Counted from the stretch's first letter, positions 32,460 to 41,967 are shown. The stretch is 64,000 bases of DNA from an uncultured Eubacteriales bacterium (GCA_902800625.1 CADCFG010000020.1:1-64000), one strand, 5' to 3'. The notes: generated by a model from the sequence alone, not told the origin. A program made the numbers and translations.

Positions 32460-33155
32460 ATGTCAATGTATCCTCTTATTCTGATTGCCGACGACGATCC
32501 GGTGGTGCACGAGTCGCTGGGGCTTTACCTGGGTTCCGAGGGCTATGAGCACCAGAGCGCCTACGACGGCCAGCAGGCCCTGGAGATGGTGGAGAGCCTC
32601 CATCCGGACATGGTGGTGCTGGATCTGATGATGCCCCGGGTATCGGGCATCGACGTCTGCCGCACCATCCGCCAGACCAGTTCCCTGCCGATCATCATGC
32701 TCACTGCCAAGGGCGAGGAGATCGACCGCATCCTGGGCCTGGAGCTGGGCGCGGACGACTACATCGTCAAGCCCTTCTCCCCCCGCGAGGTGCTGGCCCG
32801 CATCAAGGCCGTGCTGCGCCGCTTCAGCGAAAAGACCGGCGAGGAGGATTCCTCCATCATCCGCCTGCCCCAGCTGGAGATCAGCCTGGAGAACTACCAG
32901 GTGAAGGTGGCCGGCAAGGTGATCCCCTGCACCCCCAAGGAGGTGGAGATCCTGCACATGCTCACCAGCAACGTGGGCCAGGTCTTCTCCCGCGAGCAGA
33001 TCCTTTCCCGCGTCTGGGGCTATGATTACTTTGGAGACACCCGCACCGTGGACGCGCACATCAAGCGCATCCGCCAGAAGCTGCCCCAGGAGAACGTGCC
33101 CTGGGCGCTGAAGACGGTCTACGGCGTGGGCTACAGGTTTGAGGTCAACGCATGA
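32460..33155 (+). CDS. OmpR-family response regulator
   Basis: A 231-residue regulator. Receiver domain: acidic pocket DDD (11-13), phospho-acceptor Asp55 in VVLDLMMP, and the switch Lys in KPFSPRE. The C-terminal winged helix ends RVWGYDYFGDTRTVDAHIKRIRQKL...VYGVGYRF, typical of PhoB/WalR-like DNA-binding domains. It overlaps the kinase gene by four bases, so the pair is coupled. Targets unknown. Confidence 0.93.
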   Translation: MSMYPLILIADDDPVVHESLGLYLGSEGYEHQSAYDGQQALEMVESLHPDMVVLDLMMPRVSGIDVCRTIRQTSSLPIIMLTAKGEEIDRILGLELGADDYIVKPFSPREVLARIKAVLRRFSEKTGEEDSSIIRLPQLEISLENYQVKVAGKVIPCTPKEVEILHMLTSNVGQVFSREQILSRVWGYDYFGDTRTVDAHIKRIRQKLPQENVPWALKTVYGVGYRFEVNA

Positions 33156-34651
33156 TCGACCCTCGGCGAAGTCCGGAAGCCTCCGCCGAGCCGCGTGACG
33201 GGGCTTCGCTCCCGTCCGCGGGCGGGAGCAACCGGAAAAAATTCAGCGTGCTTGTCAGGCGCGCGGCACTTTTAGCGGCAATCGCGGTGGCAATCGCGGT
33301 TGCCGTGGGTCTGTCTGTGTTTTTCGCCGCGGCGGCGCTGCTGCCGGCGGCGGAAGGCATTGCGTGGGTGCCGGCGCTCATTGCGGGCGCGGCGGCTCTG
33401 GCCGCCGGGTTCGTTTCCGTGCGCCTTCTGGCGGACAGGCTCATGGCCCCTGCCTTCGAGCCGGTGAAGAAGCTGAAGGACGCGGCGGTGGCCATGTCCC
33501 AGGGCGACCTGGAGATCCGCGCCGACGAAGCGGCGGACGGCGAGCTGGGCGAGCTGGGCAAGGCCGTGAACAACCTGGCCGACCAGCTGTCCCGGAACAT
33601 GTACACGCTGATTGTGGAGCGCAACCGCCTGCGCAACATGCTCAATGGCCTCAGCGAGGGCATCGTGGCCATCGACCGGGAGGGGAAGATCACCCACACC
33701 AACCCGGCCATCACGAAGTTCTTTACCCGGCAGAAGCTGGCCATCCACCTGCCCGATCCGCGGATGAAGCTGATCGACGACAAGAGCGTATGGGAGGACT
33801 TCGACGCCGTGATCCGTACCGGCGAGCCCTCCACCCGCAACCTGAATTCCAGGGACATGATCCTGCGACTGACCATCACGCCCATCGTGGACGAGATCGG
33901 CAGCATCGCCGGCGCCGTGGGCCTGTTTTCCGACATCACCCAGATGGAGCGCCTGGAGCGCACCCGCCGGGAATACGTCTCCAACGTGTCCCACGAGCTG
34001 CGCACGCCGTTGACGGCCATGCGGGCGCTGGTGGAGCCCCTGAGCGAGGGCATGGTCACCGAGGAGGCCGACCGCCAGCGCTACTACGGCATCATCCTGC
34101 GGGAGATCCAGCGCCTGTCCCGGCTGATCAACGACCAGCTGGAGCTTTCCCGCCTGCAGAGCGGCACCCTGGCCATCGAGAAGTCCGTGATGGCCCTGGA
34201 CGACGTGGTGTACGACGTGTGCGACCGCTATACCACCATCGCCAAGGAGCATGGGCTGGAATTGAAGGTGGAGACCGACTTCACCCAGTGTCCGCCCGTC
34301 TATGCCAACGCCGACCGGGTGGAGCAGATGCTGATCATCCTGGTGGACAACGCCATCAAGTATACCGAACAGGGCAGCGTGTCCGTGTCCGGCGACTGGG
34401 ACGACGAGCGCGTGGTGATCCACGTGAAGGACACCGGCATTGGTATCGAAGAGGTGGACCTGCCCTATGTGTTCGACCGCTTCTACAAGGTGGACAAGGC
34501 CCACAGCGGCAAGGGCAGCGGCCTCGGCCTGTCCATTGCAAAGGAACTCTTGAAGCGCATGGACGAGGATATTTGGGTCACCAGCGAGAAGGGCGCGGGG
34601 ACCGAGTTCAGCTTTACCGTACATCTTCCGAAGAAGGAAGATGAGGAATGA
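33152..34651 (+). CDS. PhoR-type sensor histidine kinase
   Basis: A 499-residue membrane kinase. Two adjacent hydrophobic segments (about 35-60 and 67-90) leave almost no extracytoplasmic loop; then HAMP (about 92-145), a PAS domain (about 165-260), the phospho-acceptor His281 in VSNVSHELRTPL, and the ATPase with VDNAIKYTEQG, DTGIGI, FDRFYKVDKA and GSGLGLSIAKELL. The lack of a sensor loop suggests sensing within the membrane or through the PAS domain. The partner regulator is directly upstream. Confidence 0.93.
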   Translation: MIDPRRSPEASAEPRDGASLPSAGGSNRKKFSVLVRRAALLAAIAVAIAVAVGLSVFFAAAALLPAAEGIAWVPALIAGAAALAAGFVSVRLLADRLMAPAFEPVKKLKDAAVAMSQGDLEIRADEAADGELGELGKAVNNLADQLSRNMYTLIVERNRLRNMLNGLSEGIVAIDREGKITHTNPAITKFFTRQKLAIHLPDPRMKLIDDKSVWEDFDAVIRTGEPSTRNLNSRDMILRLTITPIVDEIGSIAGAVGLFSDITQMERLERTRREYVSNVSHELRTPLTAMRALVEPLSEGMVTEEADRQRYYGIILREIQRLSRLINDQLELSRLQSGTLAIEKSVMALDDVVYDVCDRYTTIAKEHGLELKVETDFTQCPPVYANADRVEQMLIILVDNAIKYTEQGSVSVSGDWDDERVVIHVKDTGIGIEEVDLPYVFDRFYKVDKAHSGKGSGLGLSIAKELLKRMDEDIWVTSEKGAGTEFSFTVHLPKKEDEE

Positions 34652-34762
34652 GGAATGAGGAATTAGGAATTGTGGTTGAAATCCTCCGGATTTCCAAACA
34701 TTCAAATCCCGGAGGGATTTGTACCGCCATTCTTCATTCCTAATTCCTAATTCCTCATTATT
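34645..34762. repeat. Inverted repeat with purine-rich arms (GGAATGAGG type)
   Basis: AGGAATGAGGAATGAGG with the complement CTAATTCCTAATTCCTCAT; inner palindrome AAATCCTCCGGATTT and a second AAATCCCGGAGGGATTT. It begins at the kinase stop codon, so it probably forms the 3' end of that transcript. Confidence 0.7.
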
Positions 34763-34793
34763 ATTCATAATCATCGTTAAAAGAGGTTAGCCT

Positions 34794-36062
34794 ATGTCCC
34801 GACGTTCATTCCACCGCCGACGCCGCGCCCAGGGGGGCTGTCTCTCCTTTGTCATCGTCCTGTTGGTGGTGGCGGCGCTGGCGCTGGCGGCGGCGATCTT
34901 CATCACCCGGCGCATGGAGGCCAACCGGCCCGCGCCCCAGCCCAGCCCCAGCCCCGAGGCCACCGCGGATGCGAACCCCGGCGACGGCTTCGGACTGGAG
35001 ATGGTGCTGACGGCGGACAGCTTCCAGGAGGAGGGCAAGGAAATTCCCGTGCTGACGCCCTCGCCCAGTCCCACCCCGGAGCCCACCCCCACGCCTGCGC
35101 CCACCTTCAACCCGGACGAGCCCTTCGCGCTGGTGCGGCCCCAGCCCATCGGCGAGGGCTTCCTGCCGGTGTTTGAAAAGGCCAACACCGAGGACAAGCG
35201 CATCGCCATCACCGTGGACGAGTGCACTGGCGCGGCCATCACGTCGGAGTTTGCGAAGATGGCCTACAAGTACGGCGCGAAGTTGACGCTGTTCCCCAGC
35301 GGTGAAAACGCGCTGCTGCAGGACATGGGTGACGTGCTGAAGACCTGCCTGTACACCATGGGCTTTGAGATCGAGAACCGCTGCTACAGTGGCGCGGCCA
35401 AGCTCTATCAGATGAACGACGCCATGATGGTGGCGGAGATCTGGAAGCAGGAGATCGCCGTCAGCTATGTGATCGGCGAGCGCTATCACCCCCACTTCCT
35501 GCGGCTCTATGGCGGTGACGGCGAAAACGACGGCCGCACCCACGCCTTCCTGATCCAGCAGGGCTATCTGGGCATCGCCGACTGGACCTTCAATGGCGGC
35601 ACCATGGACGAGGGGAAGATCGGCGGCAACCTGGCCCCGGGCAACATCTACTATTTCAAGACCACCAAGAACGACCTTCGCATGATGGAGCTGCTGATGG
35701 ACGAGGCGAAGGGCCAGGGCTATCAGATGGTGACCATGAACGAGCTGTTCGGCTACGAGGAAAACGCCTACGAGGACGGCGTGAATGTGATGGCCGAGCA
35801 GATGCCGGAACTGGAGAACCCGGATATCCCCTACTACTTCATGAAGACCGGCGACTGCACCTGGGCCACCTACCTGCTGCAGCGGCGGCTTATCGAGCTG
35901 GGCTACCTGTCCGAGGGCAATGCCGACGGCGTGTTCGGCAGCGGTACCGCCGCCGCTCTCAGCGCCTTCCAGGCCAAGCTGAACCTGGCCGCCACCGGCG
36001 CGGCCGACGTCACCACCCAGGAGATGATCTTCGCCAAGGACGCGCCGACGGTGAATGAGTGA
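34794..36062 (+). CDS. NodB-like polysaccharide deacetylase homologue with peptidoglycan-binding tail, catalytic residues missing
   Basis: A 422-residue anchored protein: basic N-terminus (MSRRSFHRRRRAQGG), one membrane helix, a Pro/Ser/Thr linker with PSPSP and PTPEPTPTPAP (about 45-110), then a NodB-like fold (about 130-330) and a PG_binding_1 domain (about 345-415, YLLQRRLIELGYL...GSGTAAALSAFQAKLNL). The NodB motifs are altered: TFDDG reads TVDEC, and the metal site HSxxH is replaced by RCYSGA. It probably binds rather than deacetylates cell-wall glycan. Located just after the two-component system. Confidence 0.75.
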   Translation: MSRRSFHRRRRAQGGCLSFVIVLLVVAALALAAAIFITRRMEANRPAPQPSPSPEATADANPGDGFGLEMVLTADSFQEEGKEIPVLTPSPSPTPEPTPTPAPTFNPDEPFALVRPQPIGEGFLPVFEKANTEDKRIAITVDECTGAAITSEFAKMAYKYGAKLTLFPSGENALLQDMGDVLKTCLYTMGFEIENRCYSGAAKLYQMNDAMMVAEIWKQEIAVSYVIGERYHPHFLRLYGGDGENDGRTHAFLIQQGYLGIADWTFNGGTMDEGKIGGNLAPGNIYYFKTTKNDLRMMELLMDEAKGQGYQMVTMNELFGYEENAYEDGVNVMAEQMPELENPDIPYYFMKTGDCTWATYLLQRRLIELGYLSEGNADGVFGSGTAAALSAFQAKLNLAATGAADVTTQEMIFAKDAPTVNE

Positions 36063-36074
36063 ACAGTGAAACAG

Positions 36075-36108
36075 CGGGGACGCCTACAAGGGCGTCCCCG
36101 TTCTCTTT
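36075..36108 (+). terminator. Terminator after the NodB-like gene
   Basis: CGGGGACGCC and GGCGTCCCCG, 10-bp arms around TACAAG, followed by TTCTCTTT. Confidence 0.78.
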
Positions 36109-36348
36109 GGGGCGGAGCAGCGCTTCCCAAAAGCCTTCCCCCTTGGGGGCATCGAGCGCCCGGAAAAATGTCCAGTGGACATTTTTCAGAGAGATGGGGT
36201 CGGTAGACCCGCGGCAGGTGGCTGGCTGAAGGCCAGACGGAAGAGGTCGTTTTCCCCTGCCTCAACCCCCTCCGGCGCTTCGCGCCTCTTTCCTCATGGA
36301 GAGAGGCTTTGGTTGCACATGTTCTTCTGCAGGGACAGCGCGACGCCT
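36109..36348. repeat. About 125-bp repeat, copy A, plus flanks
   Basis: Copy A (36125-36258) contains CCTTCCCCCTTGGGGGCATC, the palindrome AAAAATGTCCAGTGGACATT, GGGGTCGGTAGACCCGCGG and GGCTGGCTGAAGGCCAGAC. Copy B is at 40262-40388 and copy C, inverted, at 54841-54957. The remainder (36260-36340) holds CTTTCCTCATGGAGAGAGGC, another repeat type. No gene is credible in this gap. Confidence 0.78.
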
Positions 36349-37179
36349 CTATCCCCACTTCGCCAGCTGCCAGAACGCCACAGCTCCGGCGGCGGCGACG
36401 TTGAGGGAGTCCACGCCGTGGGCCATGGGGATGCGGGCGGTGAAGTCGCAGGCGGCGATGGTCTGACGCGCCAGGCCGTCGCCCTCGGTTCCCAGCACCA
36501 GGGCCAGCTTTTCCTGTCGGGCCAGGACGGGATCGTCGATGGACACCGATTCGTCCGTCAGCGCCAGCGCGCAGGTGGAAAAGCCCAGCCCCCGCAGCCG
36601 CTCCAGCCCCCTTTCGGGCCAGTCGGCCCTGCTTTCGCCGATAAACGTCCAGGGTACCTGGAACACCGTGCCCATGCTCACCCGCACCGCGCGGCGGTTC
36701 AGCGGGTCGCATGCGGTGGGCGTCAGCAGCACCGCGTCCATGCCCAGCGCCGCCGCCGAGCGGAAGATCGCGCCGATGTTGGTGGTGTCCACGATGCCCT
36801 CCAGCACCGCTGCCCGCCGGGCGCCCTTCAGCACGTCCTCCACCGCGGGCAGGGGCCTGCGCCGCATGGCGCACAGCACGCCCCGGGTCAGCGGATAGCC
36901 GGTGAGCGCCTGAAGCACGTCGGCGTCCGCGGTGTACATCGGCGCGTCCGGACAGCGCTCAAGAAGCGCCGCCGCCTTGCCGGCCACGTGTCGCCGCTCC
37001 ATCAAAAAGGAGACGGGCTCGTAGCCCGCGTCCAGGGCATAGCCGATCACCACCGGGCTCTCCGCGATGAATAAACCGTCTTCGGGATGAAGGCGGTTTT
37101 TCAGCTGCGCCTCGGTGAGGCGGACGTAAGGGGTGAGCGCCTCGTGGGAGAGGCTTGTGATTTCAATGATTCTGCTCAT
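36349..37179 (-). CDS. TrmH/SpoU-family RNA 2'-O-methyltransferase
   Basis: A 276-residue enzyme of the trefoil-knot SPOUT class. N-terminal substrate-binding domain (LKNRLHPEDGLFIAESPVVIGYAL), then the three SpoU motifs: EGIVDTTNIGAIFRSAAALG, LVLGTEGDGL and IPMAHGVDSLNVAAAGAV. It should methylate a ribose in rRNA or tRNA; the exact site is not predictable. Gene stands alone. Confidence 0.9.
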   Translation of the reverse strand: MSRIIEITSLSHEALTPYVRLTEAQLKNRLHPEDGLFIAESPVVIGYALDAGYEPVSFLMERRHVAGKAAALLERCPDAPMYTADADVLQALTGYPLTRGVLCAMRRRPLPAVEDVLKGARRAAVLEGIVDTTNIGAIFRSAAALGMDAVLLTPTACDPLNRRAVRVSMGTVFQVPWTFIGESRADWPERGLERLRGLGFSTCALALTDESVSIDDPVLARQEKLALVLGTEGDGLARQTIAACDFTARIPMAHGVDSLNVAAAGAVAFWQLAKWG

Positions 37180-37223
37180 CGCTTTTTTCCATCGGTTTTT
37201 CGCTGTGCTTCATTGAAACGTAC

Positions 37224-37318
37224 AGATCCTTCGACTTCGCTGTCGCTCCGCTCAGGATGACGAGCGATGCGTTGCGCTGTCATTCTGAGCGAAGGCGCAG
37301 CCGGAGTCGAAGACTCTG
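37224..37318. repeat. GATCCTTCGAC inverted repeat copy
   Basis: GATCCTTCGACTTCGCTGTC...GGATGAC and an inverted GTCATTCTGAGCGAAGG...GTCGAAGA arm, the same family as the perfect hairpin at 13443-13509 but more diverged. Confidence 0.65.
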
Positions 37319-37374
37319 CATGTGACGGTTTCCTCTTTGATGCTGTTCTGGTGACAACCTCTGCGTGTCATCGA

Positions 37375-38877
37375 CTACAGCTTTTCAATCGCGGCCTTCA
37401 GCCTTCTCAGCGTCTCGTCCCTGCCCAGCAGGTAGGCGATCTCGAACGCACCGCCGGGGGTGGACATCTGGCCGGAGATGGCGATGCGCAGCGGCCACAG
37501 GAACTGGCCGTTCTTCATGCCCAGGCCGGGGATGGCCTCCATCACGCGGTCGTGCAGCTCGGCCTCGGTCCAGGGCTCGATGCCCTCCAGCAGCGGAAGC
37601 GCGGCCTCCAGCGCCGCCTTCGCGCTCTCCAGGGTGGACTTCTGCTTCTTGTTCACATAGAAATCCGCGGGGAAATCCGGCTGCTCGGCCAGGAACTTTA
37701 TCATCCCGGGCAGCTGGTTGAACACCTCGGTGCGGCCCTGCAGCAGCTCCGCCAGGCGCTTGAAGTCGAACTTTTCGGGGTCCAGCGCCTTGGCCATCCA
37801 GGGCGTGGCCAGCTCCAGGTACTTCTCCGGGTCCAGCTTGCGGATGTACTCGGCGTTGAACCAGTTGAGCTTTTGGATGTCGAACACCGACGGGGACTTG
37901 CTCAGCCCCTCCAGGTCGAAGGCCTCCTCCAGCTCGGCGAGGGTGTAGAACTCCCGCTCGCCCCGAGGGCTCCAGCCCAGCAGCACCAGGTAGTTGATGA
38001 CGGCCTCGGTGAGGTAGCCCTGGGAAAGCAGGTCCTCAAAGGACGGGTCGCCCTTGCGCTTGGACATCTTGCGCTTGCTGGTCACGGGGTTGCCCGCCTC
38101 GTCCAGCACGGGCTTTCCGTCCTTGTCCAGCACCGGCGCATCCACCATCACCGGGGTCAGGTGCACATAGGTGGGCGGCGTCCAGCCCAGAGCCTCATAG
38201 AGAAGATTGTACTTGGGAGCGCTGGACAGGTACTCGTTGCCGCGCATCACGTGGGTGATGCCCATCAGGTGGTCGTCGATGACGTTGGCGAAGTTGTAGG
38301 TGGGCAGGCCGTCGGCCTTGATCAGCACGTTGTCGTCCAGCGTGTCGCAGTCCACCTCCACGTGGCCGTAGATCACGTCGTCAAAGCCCGCCTTGCCCTC
38401 GGTGGGGATGTTCTGGCGGATGACGTAGGGCACGCCGGCGTCCAGCTTCTGCTGGATCTCCTCCCTGGAGAGGTGCAGGCAATGCTTGTCATACTTGAAG
38501 GTCTCTCCCTTCTTCTCCGCCGCCTCGCGGGCCTCGTCCAGCCGCTCCTTGGTGCAGAAGCAGTAGTAGGCGTGGCCGGATTCGATCAGCTGCTTGGCAT
38601 AGGGCATGTAGGTGTCCTTGCGCTGGGACTGCACATAGGGGCCGCAGGGGCCGCCCACGTCCGGGCCCTCGTCGTGGGAGAGGCCGGCGGTCTTCATGCT
38701 CTTGTAGATGATGTCCACCGCGCCGGCGACCTCGCGCTCCTGGTCGGTGTCCTCGATGCGCAGTATGAACTTGCCCCCCGTGCGGCGGGCATACAGATAG
38801 GTATACAGCGCGGTGCGCAGGTTGCCCAGGTGCATGTAGCCCGTGGGGCTGGGGGCGAATCGGGTTCTGACTTGCAT
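37375..38877 (-). CDS. gltX: Glutamyl-tRNA synthetase
   Basis: A 500-residue class Ib synthetase charging tRNA-Glu. The HIGH-type motif is PSPTGYMHLGN at residues 9-19, and the KMSKS-type motif is KMSKRKG near residue 257; RIEDTDQER and the rest of the catalytic core are conserved, and the C-terminal anticodon-binding region is present. MQVRTRFAPSPTG is a normal start with AAGGAG upstream. No T-box is seen ahead of it; a repeat with a TATAAT box (38961-38966, minus) lies upstream. Confidence 0.97.
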   Translation of the reverse strand: MQVRTRFAPSPTGYMHLGNLRTALYTYLYARRTGGKFILRIEDTDQEREVAGAVDIIYKSMKTAGLSHDEGPDVGGPCGPYVQSQRKDTYMPYAKQLIESGHAYYCFCTKERLDEAREAAEKKGETFKYDKHCLHLSREEIQQKLDAGVPYVIRQNIPTEGKAGFDDVIYGHVEVDCDTLDDNVLIKADGLPTYNFANVIDDHLMGITHVMRGNEYLSSAPKYNLLYEALGWTPPTYVHLTPVMVDAPVLDKDGKPVLDEAGNPVTSKRKMSKRKGDPSFEDLLSQGYLTEAVINYLVLLGWSPRGEREFYTLAELEEAFDLEGLSKSPSVFDIQKLNWFNAEYIRKLDPEKYLELATPWMAKALDPEKFDFKRLAELLQGRTEVFNQLPGMIKFLAEQPDFPADFYVNKKQKSTLESAKAALEAALPLLEGIEPWTEAELHDRVMEAIPGLGMKNGQFLWPLRIAISGQMSTPGGAFEIAYLLGRDETLRRLKAAIEKL

Positions 38878-38914
38878 GGTGTGTTGTACTCCTTGTTGGT
38901 TGGATGTTCATTTG

Positions 38915-39058
38915 AATGAGGAATTAGGAATGGCGGTTCAAATCCCCGCGGGATTTGTATATTATAATAGAAATCCGCCGAGCCTTTCCACATCAATGAA
39001 ATCCGTCAGGATTTCTTCCACAATTCCTCATTCATCATTCCTAATTCCTAATTAATCT
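38915..39058. repeat. Inverted repeat with purine-rich arms (GGAATTAGG type) between galM and gltX
   Basis: GAATGAGGAATTAGGAATGG on the left, TTCCTCATTCATCATTCCTA on the right; inside are AAATCCCCGCGGGATTT and an AT-rich TATATTATAATAG block. The latter offers a minus-strand -10 for gltX, so the repeat may have brought in a promoter. Confidence 0.65.
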
Positions 39059-40132
39059 TCATTCCTCCACGTCAAACGCGAAGATGGTGGTGAAGTCGTA
39101 CTTCTCCCCGGCGTAGAGTACGGAGTCGATGAATTCGGGGTGGTTGATGGAGTCGGGGGCGAACTGGGTCTCCAGGCAGAAGCCCTCCCGCTTGCCGTAG
39201 ACGCGGCCGGAGGTGCCGGGGTTGATGCCCTCCAGGGCGTTGCCGCAGTACAGCTGCACGGCGGGCATGTCGGTGAACACGTCCATCACGCGGCCGGTGG
39301 CGGGGTCGGTGACCTCGGCGGCGAAGCGGAAGCCGGCCTCGAAGTCGTTGATGTTGAAGTTGTGGTCGATGCCGCCGCCGTAGCCCAGCTGCTCGTCTTC
39401 GCCGGTCTTTTCCAGGCTGTCGCCCACGCGGGTGGGCTTGCGCAGGTCAAAGGGCGTGCCGGTCACGTCGCGCTGCTCGCCGGTGGGGATGCAGTCGGCG
39501 TCCACCACGGTGAAGGTGTCGCAATTCATCTCGAAGACATGGTCCTCGATCTTCTTGCCGGAGGCCTCGCCGGAGAGGTTGAAGTAGGTGTGGTTGGTGA
39601 GGTTGCACAGGGTGTCCTTGTCGGAGACGGCCTCGTAGCGGATGATCAGCTCGTTCTCGTCGGTGAAGGTGTAGGTCACCAGCACCTTGAGCGTGCCGGG
39701 ATAGCCCTCCTCGCCGTCGGGGCTCGTGTACTTCAAAATCAGGCTGTCCTCGCAGATGCCCTCGATGGGGGTCACGTCCCACAGCTTCTCGTTGAAGCCC
39801 ACGTTGCCGCCGTGCAGGTGGGTGACGCCGCGCTCATTTTTGGCAAGGTGCAGCTTTTCGCCGTTCAGCTCGCACTCACCCTTGGCGATGCGGTTGCCCA
39901 CGCGGCCGATCAGCGCGCCCAGGTAGCCGCAGGTGGGGCAGTAGCCCGCCACGTCGTTGTAGCCCAGGACCACGTTGTCGATGTTGCCGTTCTTGTCCGG
40001 CACGTTAATGGCCCGGACGATGCCGCCGTAGTTGGTGATCTCGACAGACGCGCCGTTGGTGTTGGTCATGATGTACAGATCCGCCTCCCGGCCGTCGGGA
40101 AGCCTGCCAAAGCTCTTCTTCACAATGCTCAT
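39059..40132 (-). CDS. galM: Aldose 1-epimerase (galactose mutarotase)
   Basis: A 357-residue mutarotase interconverting alpha and beta anomers of galactose/glucose. Conserved elements: ITNYGGIVRAINVPDKNG near the N-terminus, GRVGNRIAKG, the substrate His in GVTHLHGG, NLTNHTYFNLSG, and the catalytic Glu in FCLETQFAPDSINHP. Start at 40132 has GGAAAGGCGG upstream. A promoter is at 40185-40213. No galK/galT genes are adjacent. Confidence 0.94.
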   Translation of the reverse strand: MSIVKKSFGRLPDGREADLYIMTNTNGASVEITNYGGIVRAINVPDKNGNIDNVVLGYNDVAGYCPTCGYLGALIGRVGNRIAKGECELNGEKLHLAKNERGVTHLHGGNVGFNEKLWDVTPIEGICEDSLILKYTSPDGEEGYPGTLKVLVTYTFTDENELIIRYEAVSDKDTLCNLTNHTYFNLSGEASGKKIEDHVFEMNCDTFTVVDADCIPTGEQRDVTGTPFDLRKPTRVGDSLEKTGEDEQLGYGGGIDHNFNINDFEAGFRFAAEVTDPATGRVMDVFTDMPAVQLYCGNALEGINPGTSGRVYGKREGFCLETQFAPDSINHPEFIDSVLYAGEKYDFTTIFAFDVEE

Positions 40133-40184
40133 GCTGTTACCGCCTTTCCTGTAAGGCCCAAAGGGCCATATTTTCATATTATAT

Positions 40185-40213
40185 ATAATACATCCTTTCC
40201 AGGGGAATTTCAA
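40185..40213 (-). promoter_or_regulatory. galM promoter
   Basis: Minus strand TTGAAA (40208-40213), 17-base spacer, TATTAT (40185-40190). A GGCCCAAAGGGCC-like hairpin (40155-40168) lies in the leader. Confidence 0.75.
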
Positions 40214-40254
40214 GGGAGATATTCCCCATGGGAACAAGTTTTTGCAGGAGGGGC

Positions 40255-40905
40255 GCAATGCTCCCCAAAAGCCTTCCCCTTTAGGGGCATCGAGCGCCCG
40301 GAAAAATGTCCAGTGGACATTTTTCAGAGAGATGGGGTCGGTAGACCCGCGGTAGGTGGCTGGCCGCAGGCCAGACGGAAGAGGTCGATCTTTCTGACAG
40401 CGAGAATCGTTATATCCCGGCGGGTGGCGCAGCGCCGCCCCTGCAAGAGCATTTGCGCAATCCCGACCCTCGCTGGTCCCCATCGCTGTGAATAAATCCG
40501 TTCCCCGGCTCCCTTCCCGAAGCAATTTCGAGGAGAGGACCCGAGGAACGGTTCTTTTTGGCGGCCTGCACACAAAACCCGTAACTTCACGCCTCCGCAC
40601 CCTGCGCGGAGGCTGCTCGTTCCCAAGGGTTTTGGTTGCAGGCCGCCGCGTGATTGGGGTGCAGCGAGGAGCGTGGCAGTCCTGTTTGGGTGCCCCACCG
40701 GCGCTTCGCGCCACCTCCCCACTGCGGTGGGGAGGCTTTTGGTTTGCGCATAATTATCTGTAGGGGCGGCGCAGAGCCGCCCGCCCTGTGAGAGGGGTGC
40801 AGCGAGGAGCGTGGCAGTCCTGAAAGGGGTGCCCCACCGGCGCTTCGCGCCACCTCCCCACTGCGGTGGGGAGGCTTTTGGTTTGCGTGGAGTTCCTGCA
40901 GGGAA
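40255..40905. repeat. Mosaic of intergenic repeats between galM and the MBL gene
   Basis: Nearly 800 bases without a gene. It holds copy B of the 125-bp repeat (40262-40388), a GGCGGCCTGC/AACGGTTCTTTTTGGCGG family copy (40498-40655), and two copies of a GGTGCCCCACCGGCGCTTCG...CCACTGCGGTGGGGAGGCTT unit (about 40690-40745 and 40829-40885) separated by a TGTAGGGGCGGC copy (40760-40796). Open frames here are translations of repeats. Confidence 0.75.
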
Positions 40906-40924
40906 GGCGCAGTGCCGCGCTTCT

Positions 40925-41875
40925 CTACTTCTCCTCTTTCTTCCCGAAATACATGCTGTGGATCTGCAGGAAGTTGCGCCCCTTGCGCAGGTATTTCCTG
41001 CCCATGGCGGCGAAGGGATTGTCGTCGCCCGCGCAGGCGCCGCTCCGGCGGCGCGTCAGCGGCATATCCTGGCCCCAGAAGCTGGGCACCTCGCAGTAGG
41101 TGATGTTTCCCTTCACGGCCTCCTCCAGCAGGGCGATCGCGTTCTCCATGCAGTCGTCGTCCAGCGGCGCGCCCAGGGCGCGGAAGTCGTGGTGGCCGTT
41201 CCAGATGCCATCGTAGCGGTCGGACATGGCCTGGATGCGCTTCATGGCCTTCAGCGTGTCCTCCAGCGGCACCCCGCCCATCAGCAGCAGGTTGTAATTC
41301 AGCGCGTCGCCGGCGAACAGCATCCGCTTCGTCTCGTCCAGGAACACCACCTCGCCGGCGGTGTGGCCGGGGCACTCATACACGGTGATGATCCGCCCGC
41401 CCAGGTCGAACTGCTGGCCGTCGTACAGGTCGTGCACCACGGGCATGGGCAGGTCGTCCATCGCCCGCAGGTCCACGTCGATGTCGTAGGGATAGAGGTT
41501 GAACAGGTTGAACGGCGCGCCAAGGCTGCCCTTCTGGCGCCGGGCGATGTGCTCGGTGTCAGAGCGGCGGCGCTCCAGCGACTCCGGCACGGGCATCCAC
41601 TGGTCGGCGGGGTGGGTCCAAACCTCCTCGAACTGGCGGGAATTGCCTGTGTGGTCGATGTGGCCGTGGGAGTGCACCACGATCAACGGCTTGTCTGTGA
41701 TCATCTCCACCGCGCCGCGCAGATCGCCGATGCCCATGCCGGTGTCGATGAGCATGGCTTTCTCCTCGCCCTCCAGCAGATAGATGCTGGCCGCGTCAAA
41801 TTCGTCGATCTCCCAGGTGCCCTTGTTGATCTGCACCATGGGATACAGCCGGGTCAGACCGCTTGTGTTCGCCAT
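40925..41875 (-). CDS. MBL-fold metallo-hydrolase
   Basis: A 316-residue metallo-beta-lactamase superfamily protein. The metal motif is VVHSHGHIDHTGNS; other ligand motifs are CPGHTAGEVVF (third His), LFAGDAL (bridging Asp) and WNGHHDF (last His). Broadly glyoxalase II-like but with a long C-terminal tail ending FLQIHSMYFGKKEEK. Substrate unknown. Diverges from the following membrane protein gene. Confidence 0.85.
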   Translation of the reverse strand: MANTSGLTRLYPMVQINKGTWEIDEFDAASIYLLEGEEKAMLIDTGMGIGDLRGAVEMITDKPLIVVHSHGHIDHTGNSRQFEEVWTHPADQWMPVPESLERRRSDTEHIARRQKGSLGAPFNLFNLYPYDIDVDLRAMDDLPMPVVHDLYDGQQFDLGGRIITVYECPGHTAGEVVFLDETKRMLFAGDALNYNLLLMGGVPLEDTLKAMKRIQAMSDRYDGIWNGHHDFRALGAPLDDDCMENAIALLEEAVKGNITYCEVPSFWGQDMPLTRRRSGACAGDDNPFAAMGRKYLRKGRNFLQIHSMYFGKKEEK

Positions 41876-41967
41876 TTTGAAACCTCCCGTATGTTATTTT
41901 GATTACCGTAATTATATCATATTTGCGGCGAAAAAGACAATCGAAAAGCCGCCGGATCCCCCCGCCC

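Noticed and set aside
32460..34651. WalRK two-component system
   Set aside because: The domain order is compatible, but the kinase lacks an extracellular sensor loop and walH/walI/walJ are not adjacent, so only a general PhoR-type label is justified.
40132..40714. Extended galM start
   Set aside because: The extension consists of repeat DNA and runs across the galM promoter; a good ribosome site supports 40132.
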